Positions 10,667 through 20,596 of a stretch of 64,000 nt of DNA are shown in pieces (the first letter of the stretch is position 1; each line of letters starts with the position of its first letter). The stretch is from Buddleja alternifolia (Eukaryota; Streptophyta; Magnoliopsida; Lamiales; Scrophulariaceae), in the NCBI GenBank assembly GCA_019426215.1, contig CM033392.1:35818814-35882813 (forward strand), given 5' to 3'. The notes under the pieces were generated by a model. The model was given only the letters and a program-made list of their open reading frames with translations. It was not told the DNA's origin and searched no databases. The position numbers and the translations under genes were made by a program.

Positions 10667-13004
10667 TCTAGTTCACTTCTTAAAGTGAGAAAACGTTGTT
10701 CGTTAAGCGCTTTGGTGAAGATATCTGCCAGTTGCTTTTCTGTATTAATGAAGTGCATGGAGATATCTTTCTTTTGAACATGGTCACGTAGAAAGTGATA
10801 GCGAATGTCAATGTGTTTGGTTCTAGAGTGAAGAACTGGATTTTGAGTCATTGCTAAGGCGCTTTGATTGTCACAATGGATAGGAGTTGGATCTAGGATT
10901 ATTCCATAATCTCTAAGTTGTTGCCTCATCCAAAGGATCTGTGCACAACAGCTTCCAGCGGCTACATACTCAGCCTCAGCGGTGGAAGTAGCGATGGACT
11001 GTTGCTTCTTACTATGCCATGAAATTAGTCTATCACCTAGAAATTGACATGTTCCACTAGTACTTTTTCTATCTATTTTGCATCCTGCAAAATCTGCATC
11101 TGAATAACCGATTAGTTTAAAAGGAGAATCCCTAGGATACCATAAGCCCACATTTTGTGTGCCTTTTAGGTACTTAAGGATTCTTTTAGCAGCAATTAAG
11201 TGTGATTCTCTAGGATCAGCTTGAAATCGTGCACACATGCATACTGAGAACATAATATCGGGTCTACTAGCTGTAAGATAAAGAAGTGATCCAATAATAC
11301 CTCTATAGTTAGTGATATCAATTTTCTTTCCATTATCGTCTCTATCTAGCTTAAGCGTCTGGCTCATTGGAATTTTTGAAGGTGATGCATTTTCCATACC
11401 AAATTTCTTGATCATATCTCTAGTATATTTAGTTTGATTTATGAATATGCCATTAGGGAGTTGTTTAACTTGTAATCCTAGGAAGAAAGTTAATTCACCC
11501 ATCATGCTCATTTCAAATTGATCTTGCATCATTTTCGAAAATTTCTCACATAGACGCTTATTGGTAGATCCAAATATAATATCATCAACATAAATTTGAA
11601 CTAGGAGAATATCTTCATTATGGGTAATTTTGAATAACGTTGTGTCAACGCTGCCTTTTGAAAAGCCTTTACCTATAAGGAAGATAGAGAGAGTGTCATA
11701 CCATGCTCGTGGTGCTTGTTTAAGACCATAGAGTGCCTTGTCCAATTTGTAAACCATGCTTTTCCCATGGTTGTTGATGAATCCTGGTGGTTGCTCCACA
11801 TATACTTATTCTTGGAGTTTACCATTCAGAAATGCACTCTTTACGTCCATTTGATACACTGTAAATTTGTTAAATGCTGCAAACGCTAGAAACATGCGGA
11901 TTGCTTCAAGTCGGGCAACTGGAGCGTATGTTTCATCAAAGTCGATGCCCTCTTCTTGACAGTATCCCTGAGCTACGAGTCTGGCTTTGTTTCTAATCAC
12001 AATTCCATTCTCATCCATTTTGTTTCTATAGACCCATCTAGTTCCAATGACCCCTTGGTGGGTTGGTCTTGGTACTAGCGTCCATACCTTATTTCTTTCA
12101 AATTGGTTTAGCTCTTCTTGCATGGCTTCTATCCAACTTGGATCGTTAAGCGCTTCATCCACTTTCTTTGGTTCCATTTGAGATAGGAAGCTTGCAAACA
12201 TGGCCTCATTTATTGTAGCGGCTCTCGTTCTAACGGGTGCTCCAATATCTCCAATAATTAGTTCTGGTGGATGGTCTCTGAGCCATTTTCTGTCTGGTTG
12301 GAACGAGTTAAGAGATTGATCTAACGTTTGATTAAACTGTGTAGGCGCTTGACCAATTCCTTGCGTAGGCGCTTCAGTGTTTGTAGATTGAATTTGCTCT
12401 TGATGAACATACCCTTCATGATCATCAGCGTTTCTTGCAATGTCATCGTTGATGTCTTTACGAGTAGTCTTAGGATTAGGTATAATGATTTCATTATCTT
12501 CATCAATATCACTATCATCACACAGATTGATTTGTGATGCTTGTTGAGATAAATCTTCAATTCCTGCATCATTAATATTAACCTTACTCGGTTCTTGGTT
12601 AGCATCATCAAACACAACATGAATGGATTCTTCAACCTTCGATTTGATCTTATTTAAGATGCGGAAGCTCTTTCCATTTTTGGCGTATCCTAGAAAGATT
12701 CCTTCATCTGCTTTAGGATCAAATGTCTTTAGTCTTTGAGAACCATTGTTATGAATGAAACATTTTGAGCCAAATACATGAAAATATGAAACATTCGGCT
12801 TACGTCCCTTCCATAACTCATATGGAGTCTTTTCATGTTGCTTGTTGATCATACACCGGTTCTGAGTGTAGCAAGCAGTGTTAATAGCTTCGGCCCACAA
12901 CCTTTGAGGCAGCTTAGATTCGGCTAACATAGTCCTAGCGGCTTCTTTAAGCGTTCTGTTCCGCCGTTCAGCAACTCCATTTTGTTGAGGTGTTCTAGGT
13001 GCTG
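10624..13004 (-). pseudogene. Element C integrase C-terminus, reverse transcriptase and RNase H
   Basis: A continuous minus-strand frame, interrupted once by a TAA at 11806-11808 between the LNGKLQE and VYVEQPPGF parts of RT. It contains the integrase tail with the GKGR-type [16 protein letters not shown] block, then Copia RT ([25 protein letters not shown]), the catalytic YVDD at 11581-11592, and RNase H (ADFAGCKIDRKSTSG, STAEAEYVA, HCDNQSALA, KHIDIRYHF). The end overlaps the post-pol ORF by 43 nt. The 5' part is cut off at 13004 by D; the N-terminal portion resumes at 19417. The single stop looks like one substitution. Confidence 0.9.
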
Positions 13005-13009
13005 AATAC
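13005..13009. repeat. Target-site duplication of element D, left copy (AATAC)
   Basis: AATAC precedes D's TG and follows D's CA at 19412-19416. Both flanks are C integrase sequence. Confidence 0.93.
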
Positions 13010-14752
13010 TGATAAGAGGTATTTTTACGTGTTTTTAAGCCCCTTTGCGTTTATGTTTTAGGTTCATTTATCGCTTAATTCTTGCTACATGTGCGTTTAA
13101 TTCGTGCATTAAGTGATTTCAGGTCTTAAATGGATACAATCGAAGAACGGGATGAAAAACGACGTATAAAACAAGTTCAGGCCAATTTGCTTCTGTTGTC
13201 CACGCCCAGGCGCCAGTATTACCACGCCTAGGCGCCGGAAAAGATGCAAATAACGTCAACATTCTGCTTTCCGCGCCTAGGCGCCGTTCTGTCCACGCCT
13301 GGGCGCCGTATCTGCACCAGTTTCCACGTTCGAGCGATATTTTCTTATTTTTAGAGACCGAATTGGATGAAGTTTCCTTCTACAAAGTTGTAGAACTATG
13401 TGTTAGCTTCAAATGAGGACTTGAATCATCCAAATCGGAGTTTTGTGGAGAGAGTTATGAAGGAAATACAATTACTGCGCCAGACAGAGGCAAATACTCC
13501 CAACATTCTGATTTGGGCGCCCGAGCGCCATAATTCCCGCGCCTAGGCGTGGCCACATCCGAGATTTGATTCCTTTCAGCCAAAAGATCATCATTTGATG
13601 GGGGAATGGAACATTTAAAGCCAAGAGGTCATCACATGTATGGGAGGGATGTCATAAGTATGTTTCTTACTAGATCTACTTTAGGGAATTATATACTACT
13701 CACTTTAAGAGTAGTGGAGGGGACACTAGGGGGGACATACACATGAGGAGCTGATTTGTGGTGGTCTTCTTAAGGATATTTTAAGCACAATTGGACGGAT
13801 CACATCTTGAGGAGGACAGCGAGAGAGGCATTTTGGCTATCACTTTTCACTCATCATCATTCATCACCATTTTCTTCATCACTTTTGGAGGGGAACAAAG
13901 AGAGAGGAGCTAAGGATTGAAGATCAAGAGCAAAGATCCATCATCAATCAATTGAGGGAGTTTTAATTATTTGCATTTACATGTTTATTTCCATGAGTAT
14001 GTATATGTTTGTATTAGATTTTCTTAAGGCTTTGATGAGAGGCTAATATTGTAGAACTAAGGCTATGTGAAGGCCAAATTTATGAATCAATATATGTGAA
14101 GTTGCTCTTTGTATTAATTCTCCTATTGCTTTGTGTGTTAATTCTATGCTTCTATTCCAATCATGTGTTTGATCACCATATACTTGCTATCTTGCCTAAT
14201 CTAGTTGTTCGAGAGAAAATAGATTAGGGTGCAAGAGAATTAACACATCATCCGAAACAAATGAGGGATTGCCCTAGAAATAGGTAAAGATTCCCGGGTG
14301 TTGTTAGCCGGATTCGTTCGGGGAAGCTCTAGAACGTTAATGCGTGATTTTTGATTAGATTCTCGGATAGACATATTTAGAGAACCGTCAATTAATCATA
14401 GGATTATTATGTGCCGAGACATCGGGTAATAGTTAATTTAGGAGTTTCCACCAAAGCAATAGGAGTCTAATAATTCGAAGAGTAGCTCATATATATTGAC
14501 GAGTAGATTCGGTTGTAGCATGTGCCTTAGTTATTTTATCATACGTGAGATTAAATCTATAGTACGTTTCTCTTTGGTTCGTTAATTGCTTAATCTTTTT
14601 CTTGCACTTTACTTTAATTGTCTTATCTTTTATCGAAAATCATGAACTAGAATTCAAGTCCTTGTGGTTCGACAACCCGGACTTTTTGTCCACTTATTAC
14701 TACACACGTCTAGTGCACTTGCTATCATAGCACGTTAGCTTTTAGCGTGTCA
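13010..14752 (+). repeat. Element D 5' LTR
   Basis: 1,743 bp. Around 13200-13550 it carries a cluster of GC-rich palindromes of the GCGCCTAGGCGCC type in an AT-rich background. The last ~80 bp, ending TTAGCGTGTCA, are shared with B, E and, in diverged form, G. Confidence 0.95.
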
Positions 14753-14758
14753 AGTTTT

Positions 14759-14775
14759 TGGCGCCGTTGCCGGGG
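14759..14775 (+). promoter_or_regulatory. Element D primer-binding site
   Basis: TGGCGCCGTTGCCGGGG, complementary to the 3' end of tRNA-Asp (Athila-type primer), six bases after the LTR. Confidence 0.85.
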
Positions 14776-15001
14776 ATCTTGTTTATTTTAGTTTTTGATT
14801 TTTGTTTACATTTTTCATAATTCTTAGTTTTCGTTTATTTCTTGATTTTCTTTTATTTTCGTGTTTAGTCTAATTTTGTTTCTTGTGCTTAATTGTTAGG
14901 TTCGATTTGTGGTGCATGACCCGCTCCTCAAATGAGCCTTTGCTTGATTTTGTTATTTTTATTTTGAACATGTGCTCCGGGTTTGTAGATGAGTTCGAGA
15001 G

Positions 15002-15961
15002 ATGGCGGACAATATCTATCAACCAAATCCGAATGCACGTTTCCCGGATATGAATTTACCGAAGGATCGGGAGTGGTTACAAGGCATTCTCCAAGCTATG
15101 CAACCGCCTCCTTCTCAACCACTTCAGTCGGTCCGGGATTGTCTACCATCCAGCGTCTTTACCATACAGGAGGGATATCATTTATCCCCGACTCTGGAGG
15201 AACGAGAATGGGTTCGACAACTCCTATACGGCTTACAACTCACACTAGATGATTTGGATCAGCCGAAAAGTATGAAATTGGTACACAAAGCCATTGATGC
15301 TTTGTATGAAGAACCAATTAAGGAGGCTCTAATGATCATTGAGGAAATGAAAAATGAGAGGATTTCTATGAAGGTGTCATCGCCTCAGCGTCGCCCGCCT
15401 AACATTCAAGCGATACCCGGCCCCATTTTTATCGAAGAATTGATATCAAAGAAGCCGACGTTGAAGGAAAGGACACTCGAGCCTTTACCAGATTCTTTGG
15501 TATCTTCTTCCCTCTCCACGGGTATAGAGGTCATTAGTGCCCATGATAGTAAGTTGTCCTCTAGTGTAGGAGATGACATGGTTATTTGTGATAACTATGA
15601 GGTTTTTAAGCATCCAATTGATTCTACATTATCTTTACGCATTGATGCTTTTGATCCTTTTAGTGTTGAACTTTTTCAGGAAAGAAGAACCAATAACCTC
15701 CTCGAGTTCTACATCACAAACTCCAAGTTTTCCATCTCGATGGGTGAAGAAAAATGGCCATCTACTTATAACTTGGAGAATAGTCCAAGTCATCACTCGG
15801 TGCAGTGGGAAGAAAGAGTGATGGAAGTGGTGATGGACTATGAGAAAATATGTGAGTGGATGATTGCTTGGTCACTACTCATCGTATTTTCTATTAACAC
15901 CGGGCCGAAATTCATCCCTACTTGGAGAATGAACAAGGCATTCATTCGGAAACCGCCTTAA
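15002..15961 (+). CDS. Element D gag-derived chimeric ORF, 319 aa
   Basis: The start at 15002 (MADNIYQPNPN) aligns with an internal Met of B's gag (MADNLNPNGN). Similarity continues through NLPxxREWLQ, QAMQPxPxQ and PSVRxxLPS, then ends near residue 55. The rest (DDLDQPKSMKLVHKAIDALYEE, MIIEEMKNE and onward) has no counterpart in B or H and no domain I recognise. There is no zinc knuckle, protease or other enzyme motif. The upstream ATG at 14916 that corresponds to B's gag start is out of frame here. The stop TAA is followed after 11 nt by the paired hairpins. It may encode a truncated gag-like protein or serve mainly as spacer; it is open in a young element. Confidence 0.7.
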   Translation: MADNIYQPNPNARFPDMNLPKDREWLQGILQAMQPPPSQPLQSVRDCLPSSVFTIQEGYHLSPTLEEREWVRQLLYGLQLTLDDLDQPKSMKLVHKAIDALYEEPIKEALMIIEEMKNERISMKVSSPQRRPPNIQAIPGPIFIEELISKKPTLKERTLEPLPDSLVSSSLSTGIEVISAHDSKLSSSVGDDMVICDNYEVFKHPIDSTLSLRIDAFDPFSVELFQERRTNNLLEFYITNSKFSISMGEEKWPSTYNLENSPSHHSVQWEERVMEVVMDYEKICEWMIAWSLLIVFSINTGPKFIPTWRMNKAFIRKPP

Positions 15962-15972
15962 AATAACTCGGT

Positions 15973-16022
15973 AAAGTCAAGCTAATGACTTTAAAAGAAC
16001 GCTTCTTGGGAGGCAACCCAAG
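15973..16022 (+). ncRNA. Post-stop double hairpin in element D
   Basis: Hairpin 1: AAAGTCA (15973-15979) pairs with TGACTTT (15986-15992), loop AGCTAA. Hairpin 2: CTTGGG (16005-16010) pairs with CCCAAG (16017-16022), loop AGGCAA. The same pair follows the last stop codon in B (28494-28543) and H (50282-50330). It is a predicted cis-acting RNA structure, not an independent gene. Confidence 0.65.
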
Positions 16023-17668
16023 TTTGTAAGTTTTCTTTTCTTTTTCTTTTTGCTTTTGTTTAATTTGTTTCTTTTTGTTGTGTTCAAGCATGCACTTTTA
16101 GCATGTATGTGTCTTATGCTTGATGGTTTAAAGAGTTGAAGTGTTAGATATAATGCACATTTGGACCCCATGTTTAAGAGATGCGTATTGTACTCGAGAG
16201 GAGAGGAAGCTATAGGATTATGTATTGGAATTTTAAGGATGTTGTTCAATATCCTTGGTTGTAAGTGTTCTTGTACCGTTGTGTATGCTTGTCATAACAA
16301 CATTGGGGACAATGTTGGATTTAAGTTTGGGGGTAGAAGAGTACTTATTTTGAACTTTGATGATGCAATCCTAATTTGTAGCTTGAGTTTGGGGGAAAGT
16401 TGTTTGCTATCATATTTATATGCTTCTTTGTTGAGAAAATCAAGTATGAAAATCAAGCATATTTATATGCTTCTTTGTTGAGAAAATCAAGTATGAAAAA
16501 AAAAAAAAAAATTTAGTCCTTCCAATTGATGCATTGAAATTGATTGACTTGGAGAAATGGCATGATCTCTTGAAATAATTTGAATTTAATGGAATATATA
16601 TATCTTTGAAATTGCTCGTGGAGACACTAGACTAGGATTGATTCTTTAGATGATTCACATTGCACAATGAATCGAGGGTAGAGGAGTTGAGAGGATAACC
16701 ATCTTGAGACACTTAAGGAGTTTTTCCCAGAAATATTAACTTAGATTTCTCATAAGGTTATAAGTTAAGTAGTAATTTTATATGCTAAACAATGAATTGA
16801 AAAGGTTGAATTTTGGTATGACCAAAAGTGGTCAGGCTAATACGTACCGGAGGTGATAAGTTTCATGCCTATATACTGTACTATTATGCTAATTTAAGCT
16901 AAGCTCAAGCCAAAAAGAAGTGATTTGTTTAAAAGATCTAGTTTTATTTCGTGGCCTTTGACACTCGAGTGATTAAATCCGTAGGAGTGTCTCTACACTT
17001 AATGCCCCAAAACTATCTAGTTTGGGAGTCATTGATCTAAAACTTGTTACATGGGCGTCATAGAAAGCCTAATGGAATAAAACATTGCACATGATCTAGC
17101 CTTAATGAATTTAATGGAAGTTTCATACGAATTGAAAGTTGAATGTTTGACATAATGAAATTTAAATGGCTATGAGATTTTCTATGATTCTTGTGCTTTG
17201 TGTTTGATCAAAAGTTTATAGATATGGGATTAATGTCCAAAATTTGGTAAGGATGCCTCTCGACTATAATGCCTTAGATTTATTTTTCACTACACCCTAA
17301 GGAGTCTTTTCAAGTATTAGTGTCACATGAGCAAAAGTAGTTGATATGTATATATATACTTGTGAGCTTTAAAAGGTTGATTTTATGCCATTCATTCTTG
17401 TTGATTATGTTGAGATGTATTGATTTGGTTATGATTGAAAATTTACTAGATTTTGTGGGTATATCATATGCAAACCCTCACGAGACTATAACTCGTCCTT
17501 TGAGGTGACTCAAAGGTTCAAAGGCTTGTTGCATTCGCTAAATGCAACCGTTTACTCCACGAAAGTGAGTTAGGTAGTTTTCTTTTTGTTTCTCTCTTTG
17601 ATGGATGTGTTTCCTTATCTTAGAACTCTTATTGCTCGAGGACGAGCAATTGATAAGTGTGGGGGTGT
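16023..17668 (+). promoter_or_regulatory. Element D 3' noncoding region with modules shared with B and H
   Basis: A pyrimidine-rich stretch follows the hairpins. Then come a PPT-like GGGGACAATGTTGGATTTAA plus GTTTGGGGG block (16303-16340), a conserved ~150-nt module (16939-17090) containing CACTCGAGTG, a three-hairpin cluster (17480-17548), a TTGCTCG/CGAGCAA hairpin at about 17633-17650, and the PPT AAGTGTGGGGGTGT ending at 17668. Reading frames here are short and not conserved between elements; sequence conservation with B is higher than in the coding part. The plus-strand frame at 16161-16481 is not supported as a gene. Confidence 0.7.
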
Positions 17669-19411
17669 TGATAAGAGGCATTTTTACGTGTTTTTAAGCC
17701 CCTTTGCGTTTATGTTTTAGGTTCATTTATCGCTTAATTCTTGCTACATGTGCGTTTAATTCGTGCATTAAGTGATTTCAGGTCTTAAATGGATACAATC
17801 GAAGAACGGGATGAAAAACGACGTATAAAACAAGTTCAGGCCAATTTGCTTCTGTTGTCCACGCCCAGGCGCCAGTATTACCACTCCTAGGCGCCGGAAA
17901 AGATGCAAATAACGTCAACATTCTGCTTTCCGCGCCTAGGCGCCGTTCTGTCCACGCCTGGGCGCCGTATCTGCACCAGTTTCCACGTTCGAGCGATATT
18001 TTCTTATTTTTAGAGACCGAATTGGATGAAGTTTCCTTCTACAAAGTTGTAGAACTATGTGTTAGCTTCAAATTAGGACTTGAATCATCCAAATCGGAGT
18101 TTTGTGGAGAGAGTTATGAAGGAAATACAATTACTGCGCCAGACAGAGGCAAATACTCCCAACATTCTGATTTGGGCGCCCGAGCGCCATAATTCCCGCG
18201 CCTAGGCGTGGCCACATCCGAGATTTGATTCCTTTCAGCCAAAAGATCATCATTTGATGGGGGAATGGAACATTTAAAGCCAAGAGGTCATCACATGTAT
18301 GGGAGGGATGTCATAAGTATGTTTCTTACTAGATCTACTTTAGGGAATTATATACTACTCACTTTAAGAGTAGTGGAGGGGACACTAGGGGGGACATACA
18401 CATGAGGAGCTGATTTGTGGTGGTCTTCTTAAGGATATTTTAAGCACAATTGGACGGATCACATCTTGAGGAGGAGAGAGAGAGAGGCATTTTGGCTATC
18501 ACTTTTCACTCATCATCATTCATCACCATTTTCTTCATCACTTTTGGAGGGGAACAAAGAGAGAGGAGCTAAGGATTGAAGATCAAGAGCAAAGATCCAT
18601 CATCAATCAATTGAGGGAGTTTTAATTATTTGCATTTACATGTTTATTTCCATGAGTATGTATATGTTTGTATTAGATTTTCTTAAGGCTTTGATGAGAG
18701 GCTAATATTGTAGAACTAAGGCCATGTGAAGGCCAAATTTATGAATCAATATATGTGAAGTTGCTCTTTGTATTAATTCTCCTATTGCTTTGTGTGTTAA
18801 TTCTATGCTTCTATTCCAATCATGTGTTTGATCACCATATGCTTGCTATCTTGCCTAATCTAGTTGTTCGAGAGAAAATAGATTAGGGTGCAAGAGAATT
18901 AACACATCATCCGAAACAAATGAGGGATTGCCCTAGAAATAGGTAAAGATTCCCGGGTGTTGTTAGCCGGATTCGTTCGGGGAAGCTCTAGAACGTTAAT
19001 GCGTGATTTTTGATTAGATTCTCGGATAGACATATTTAGAGAACCGTCAATTAATCATAGGATTATTATGTGCCGAGACATCGGGTAATAGTTAATTTAG
19101 GAGTTTCCACCAAAGCAATAGGAGTCTAATAATTCGAAGAGTAGCTCATATATATTGACGAGTAGATTCGGTTGTAGCATGTGCCTTAGTTATTTTATCA
19201 TACGTGAGATTAAATCTATAGTACGTTTCTCTTTGGTTCGTTAATTGCTTAATCTTTTTCTTGCACTTTACTTTAATTGTCTTATCTTTTATCGAAAATC
19301 ATGAACTAGAATTCAAGTCCTTGTGGTTCGAAAACCCGGACTTTTTGTCCACTTATTACTACACATGTCTAGTGCACTTGCTATCATAGCACGTTAGCTT
19401 TTAGCGTGTCA
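17669..19411 (+). repeat. Element D 3' LTR
   Basis: 1,743 bp, same length as the 5' LTR with about nine substitutions. It ends CGTGTCA before the AATAC duplication. Confidence 0.95.
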
Positions 19412-19416
19412 AATAC

Positions 19417-20303
19417 TCATGAAGTATTCCAAAGTCTTTACAAAATTTCTCAACAATATGGTTAGTAAATTCAGTTCCTCTATCACTTCTAATTCTTGTT
19501 ACTTTTAGATCTTTTGAGTTTTGTAGTTGACGAATTAGAGAGGTGAGCTTGGCACTAGTTTCATCTTTAGATGCTAGAAATTCTACCCATGTATAGCCTG
19601 AAAAATCATCAACTATTACTAGTGAATACTTTTTACCACTAACGCTCATGATTTGAATAGGACCAAACAAATCTAAATGTAGTAATTCAAGTATTCGAGA
19701 GGTCGATAGATGAAGCTTCTTCTTAAAGGATGATTTAACTTGTTTACCCATTTGACAAGCATCACATAAGCGATCTTTATTAAAGGAACCTTTAGGTAAT
19801 CCCTCTATGAGATTTAGAGATATTAATTGAGAGATTGTTTTGAAATTGAGGTGATTCATTTTTCTGTGCCATAACCAACCTAATTCGTTTTGATTCTTAG
19901 CTACGAAGCATGTAGGGTTGTTATCTAATGTTGAAACCCAATCTACTAAGTATACATTGTTTGTTCTTCTTCCTTTTAATTTGGTAGATCCTGTCTTAAC
20001 ATCGATTATCTCGCACAAGTCACTAGAAAATTTAATTTCAAAGCCTTTATCACAAAATTGACTTATGCTTAGGAGATTATGTTTAAGACCCTCGACATAG
20101 TATACATCATTGATCATGATGTTCCCCCTATGCATGATACCTATACCTTTAGTTTTACCTTTAGAATTATCACCGAATATAACTTGAGGACCATTGGTTG
20201 CACGATAGTTGATCAAGAGGTCCTTTGATCCAGTCATGTGTCTCGATGATCCACTATCTATGTACCATACTGAAGCGTCGGTGTTGGCTCTAGGTACCTG
20301 CAT
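19417..20303 (-). pseudogene. Element C protease and integrase N-terminal part
   Basis: The minus-strand frame begins near the protease active site (YIDSGSSRHMTG, the Copia D-S-G form) and runs into integrase: an HHCC zinc region (LWHRKMNHLNF ... LCDACQMGKQ), the first catalytic Asp in HLDLFGP and the second in RSDRGTEF. The last few residues before 19417 are replaced by D sequence; the catalytic Glu lies beyond D on the 12.9 kb side. The join to gag is out of frame (see next entry). Confidence 0.88.
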
Positions 20304-20317
20304 TCAAAAGGGCAGAT

Positions 20318-20596
20318 CTAATTTCCTTTAGGTACCCATTTTGTTTTGGGTCCTTCTTTGTTAGTGACGTGAATTAGATTTTTCGGAACCCATATTTGCC
20401 TTATCTTCACTACGGGAGAAAGATTGGCCTTCTTGGGTTTCGTTTTGAGTTGCATACCTTTTCTAAATGTATAGAAATATCCTTGATTATAGTGATAATC
20501 ATAATCGTATTCACAATTATCATAGTGTTGATAATATGAACTGGATTGTTTTGGATATGGACGTTTGATTCTGTTTGGTACTGGCTTAGGATGCAC
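20318..20596 (-). pseudogene. Element C gag-pol junction segment, frameshifted
   Basis: A 92-codon frame overlapping the end of gag contains the tyrosine-rich and KxKWVPK-type linker expected between Sirevirus gag and protease (VKIRQIWVPKN, TKWVPKGN). It is in a different frame from both the gag ORF and the protease ORF and ends at a stop just before the latter. Either two indels or an unusual expression strategy would explain this; mutation is the simpler reading. Confidence 0.6.

Larger units (their letters stand above)
13010..19411 (+). mobile_element. Element D: young non-autonomous Athila-like Gypsy element, 6,402 bp
   Basis: Two 1,743-bp LTRs with TG...CA, AATAC TSD, tRNA-Asp-type PBS and a PPT. 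The LTRs differ at only about nine positions by eye (about 0.5%). The 2.9 kb interior encodes one 319-aa ORF whose first ~55 residues resemble B's gag; there is no protease, RT, RNase H or integrase. The noncoding 3' part is the same module set as in B and H. D interrupts the integrase gene of C between the second catalytic Asp and the catalytic Glu. It must have moved with enzymes supplied by another element. Confidence 0.94.
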
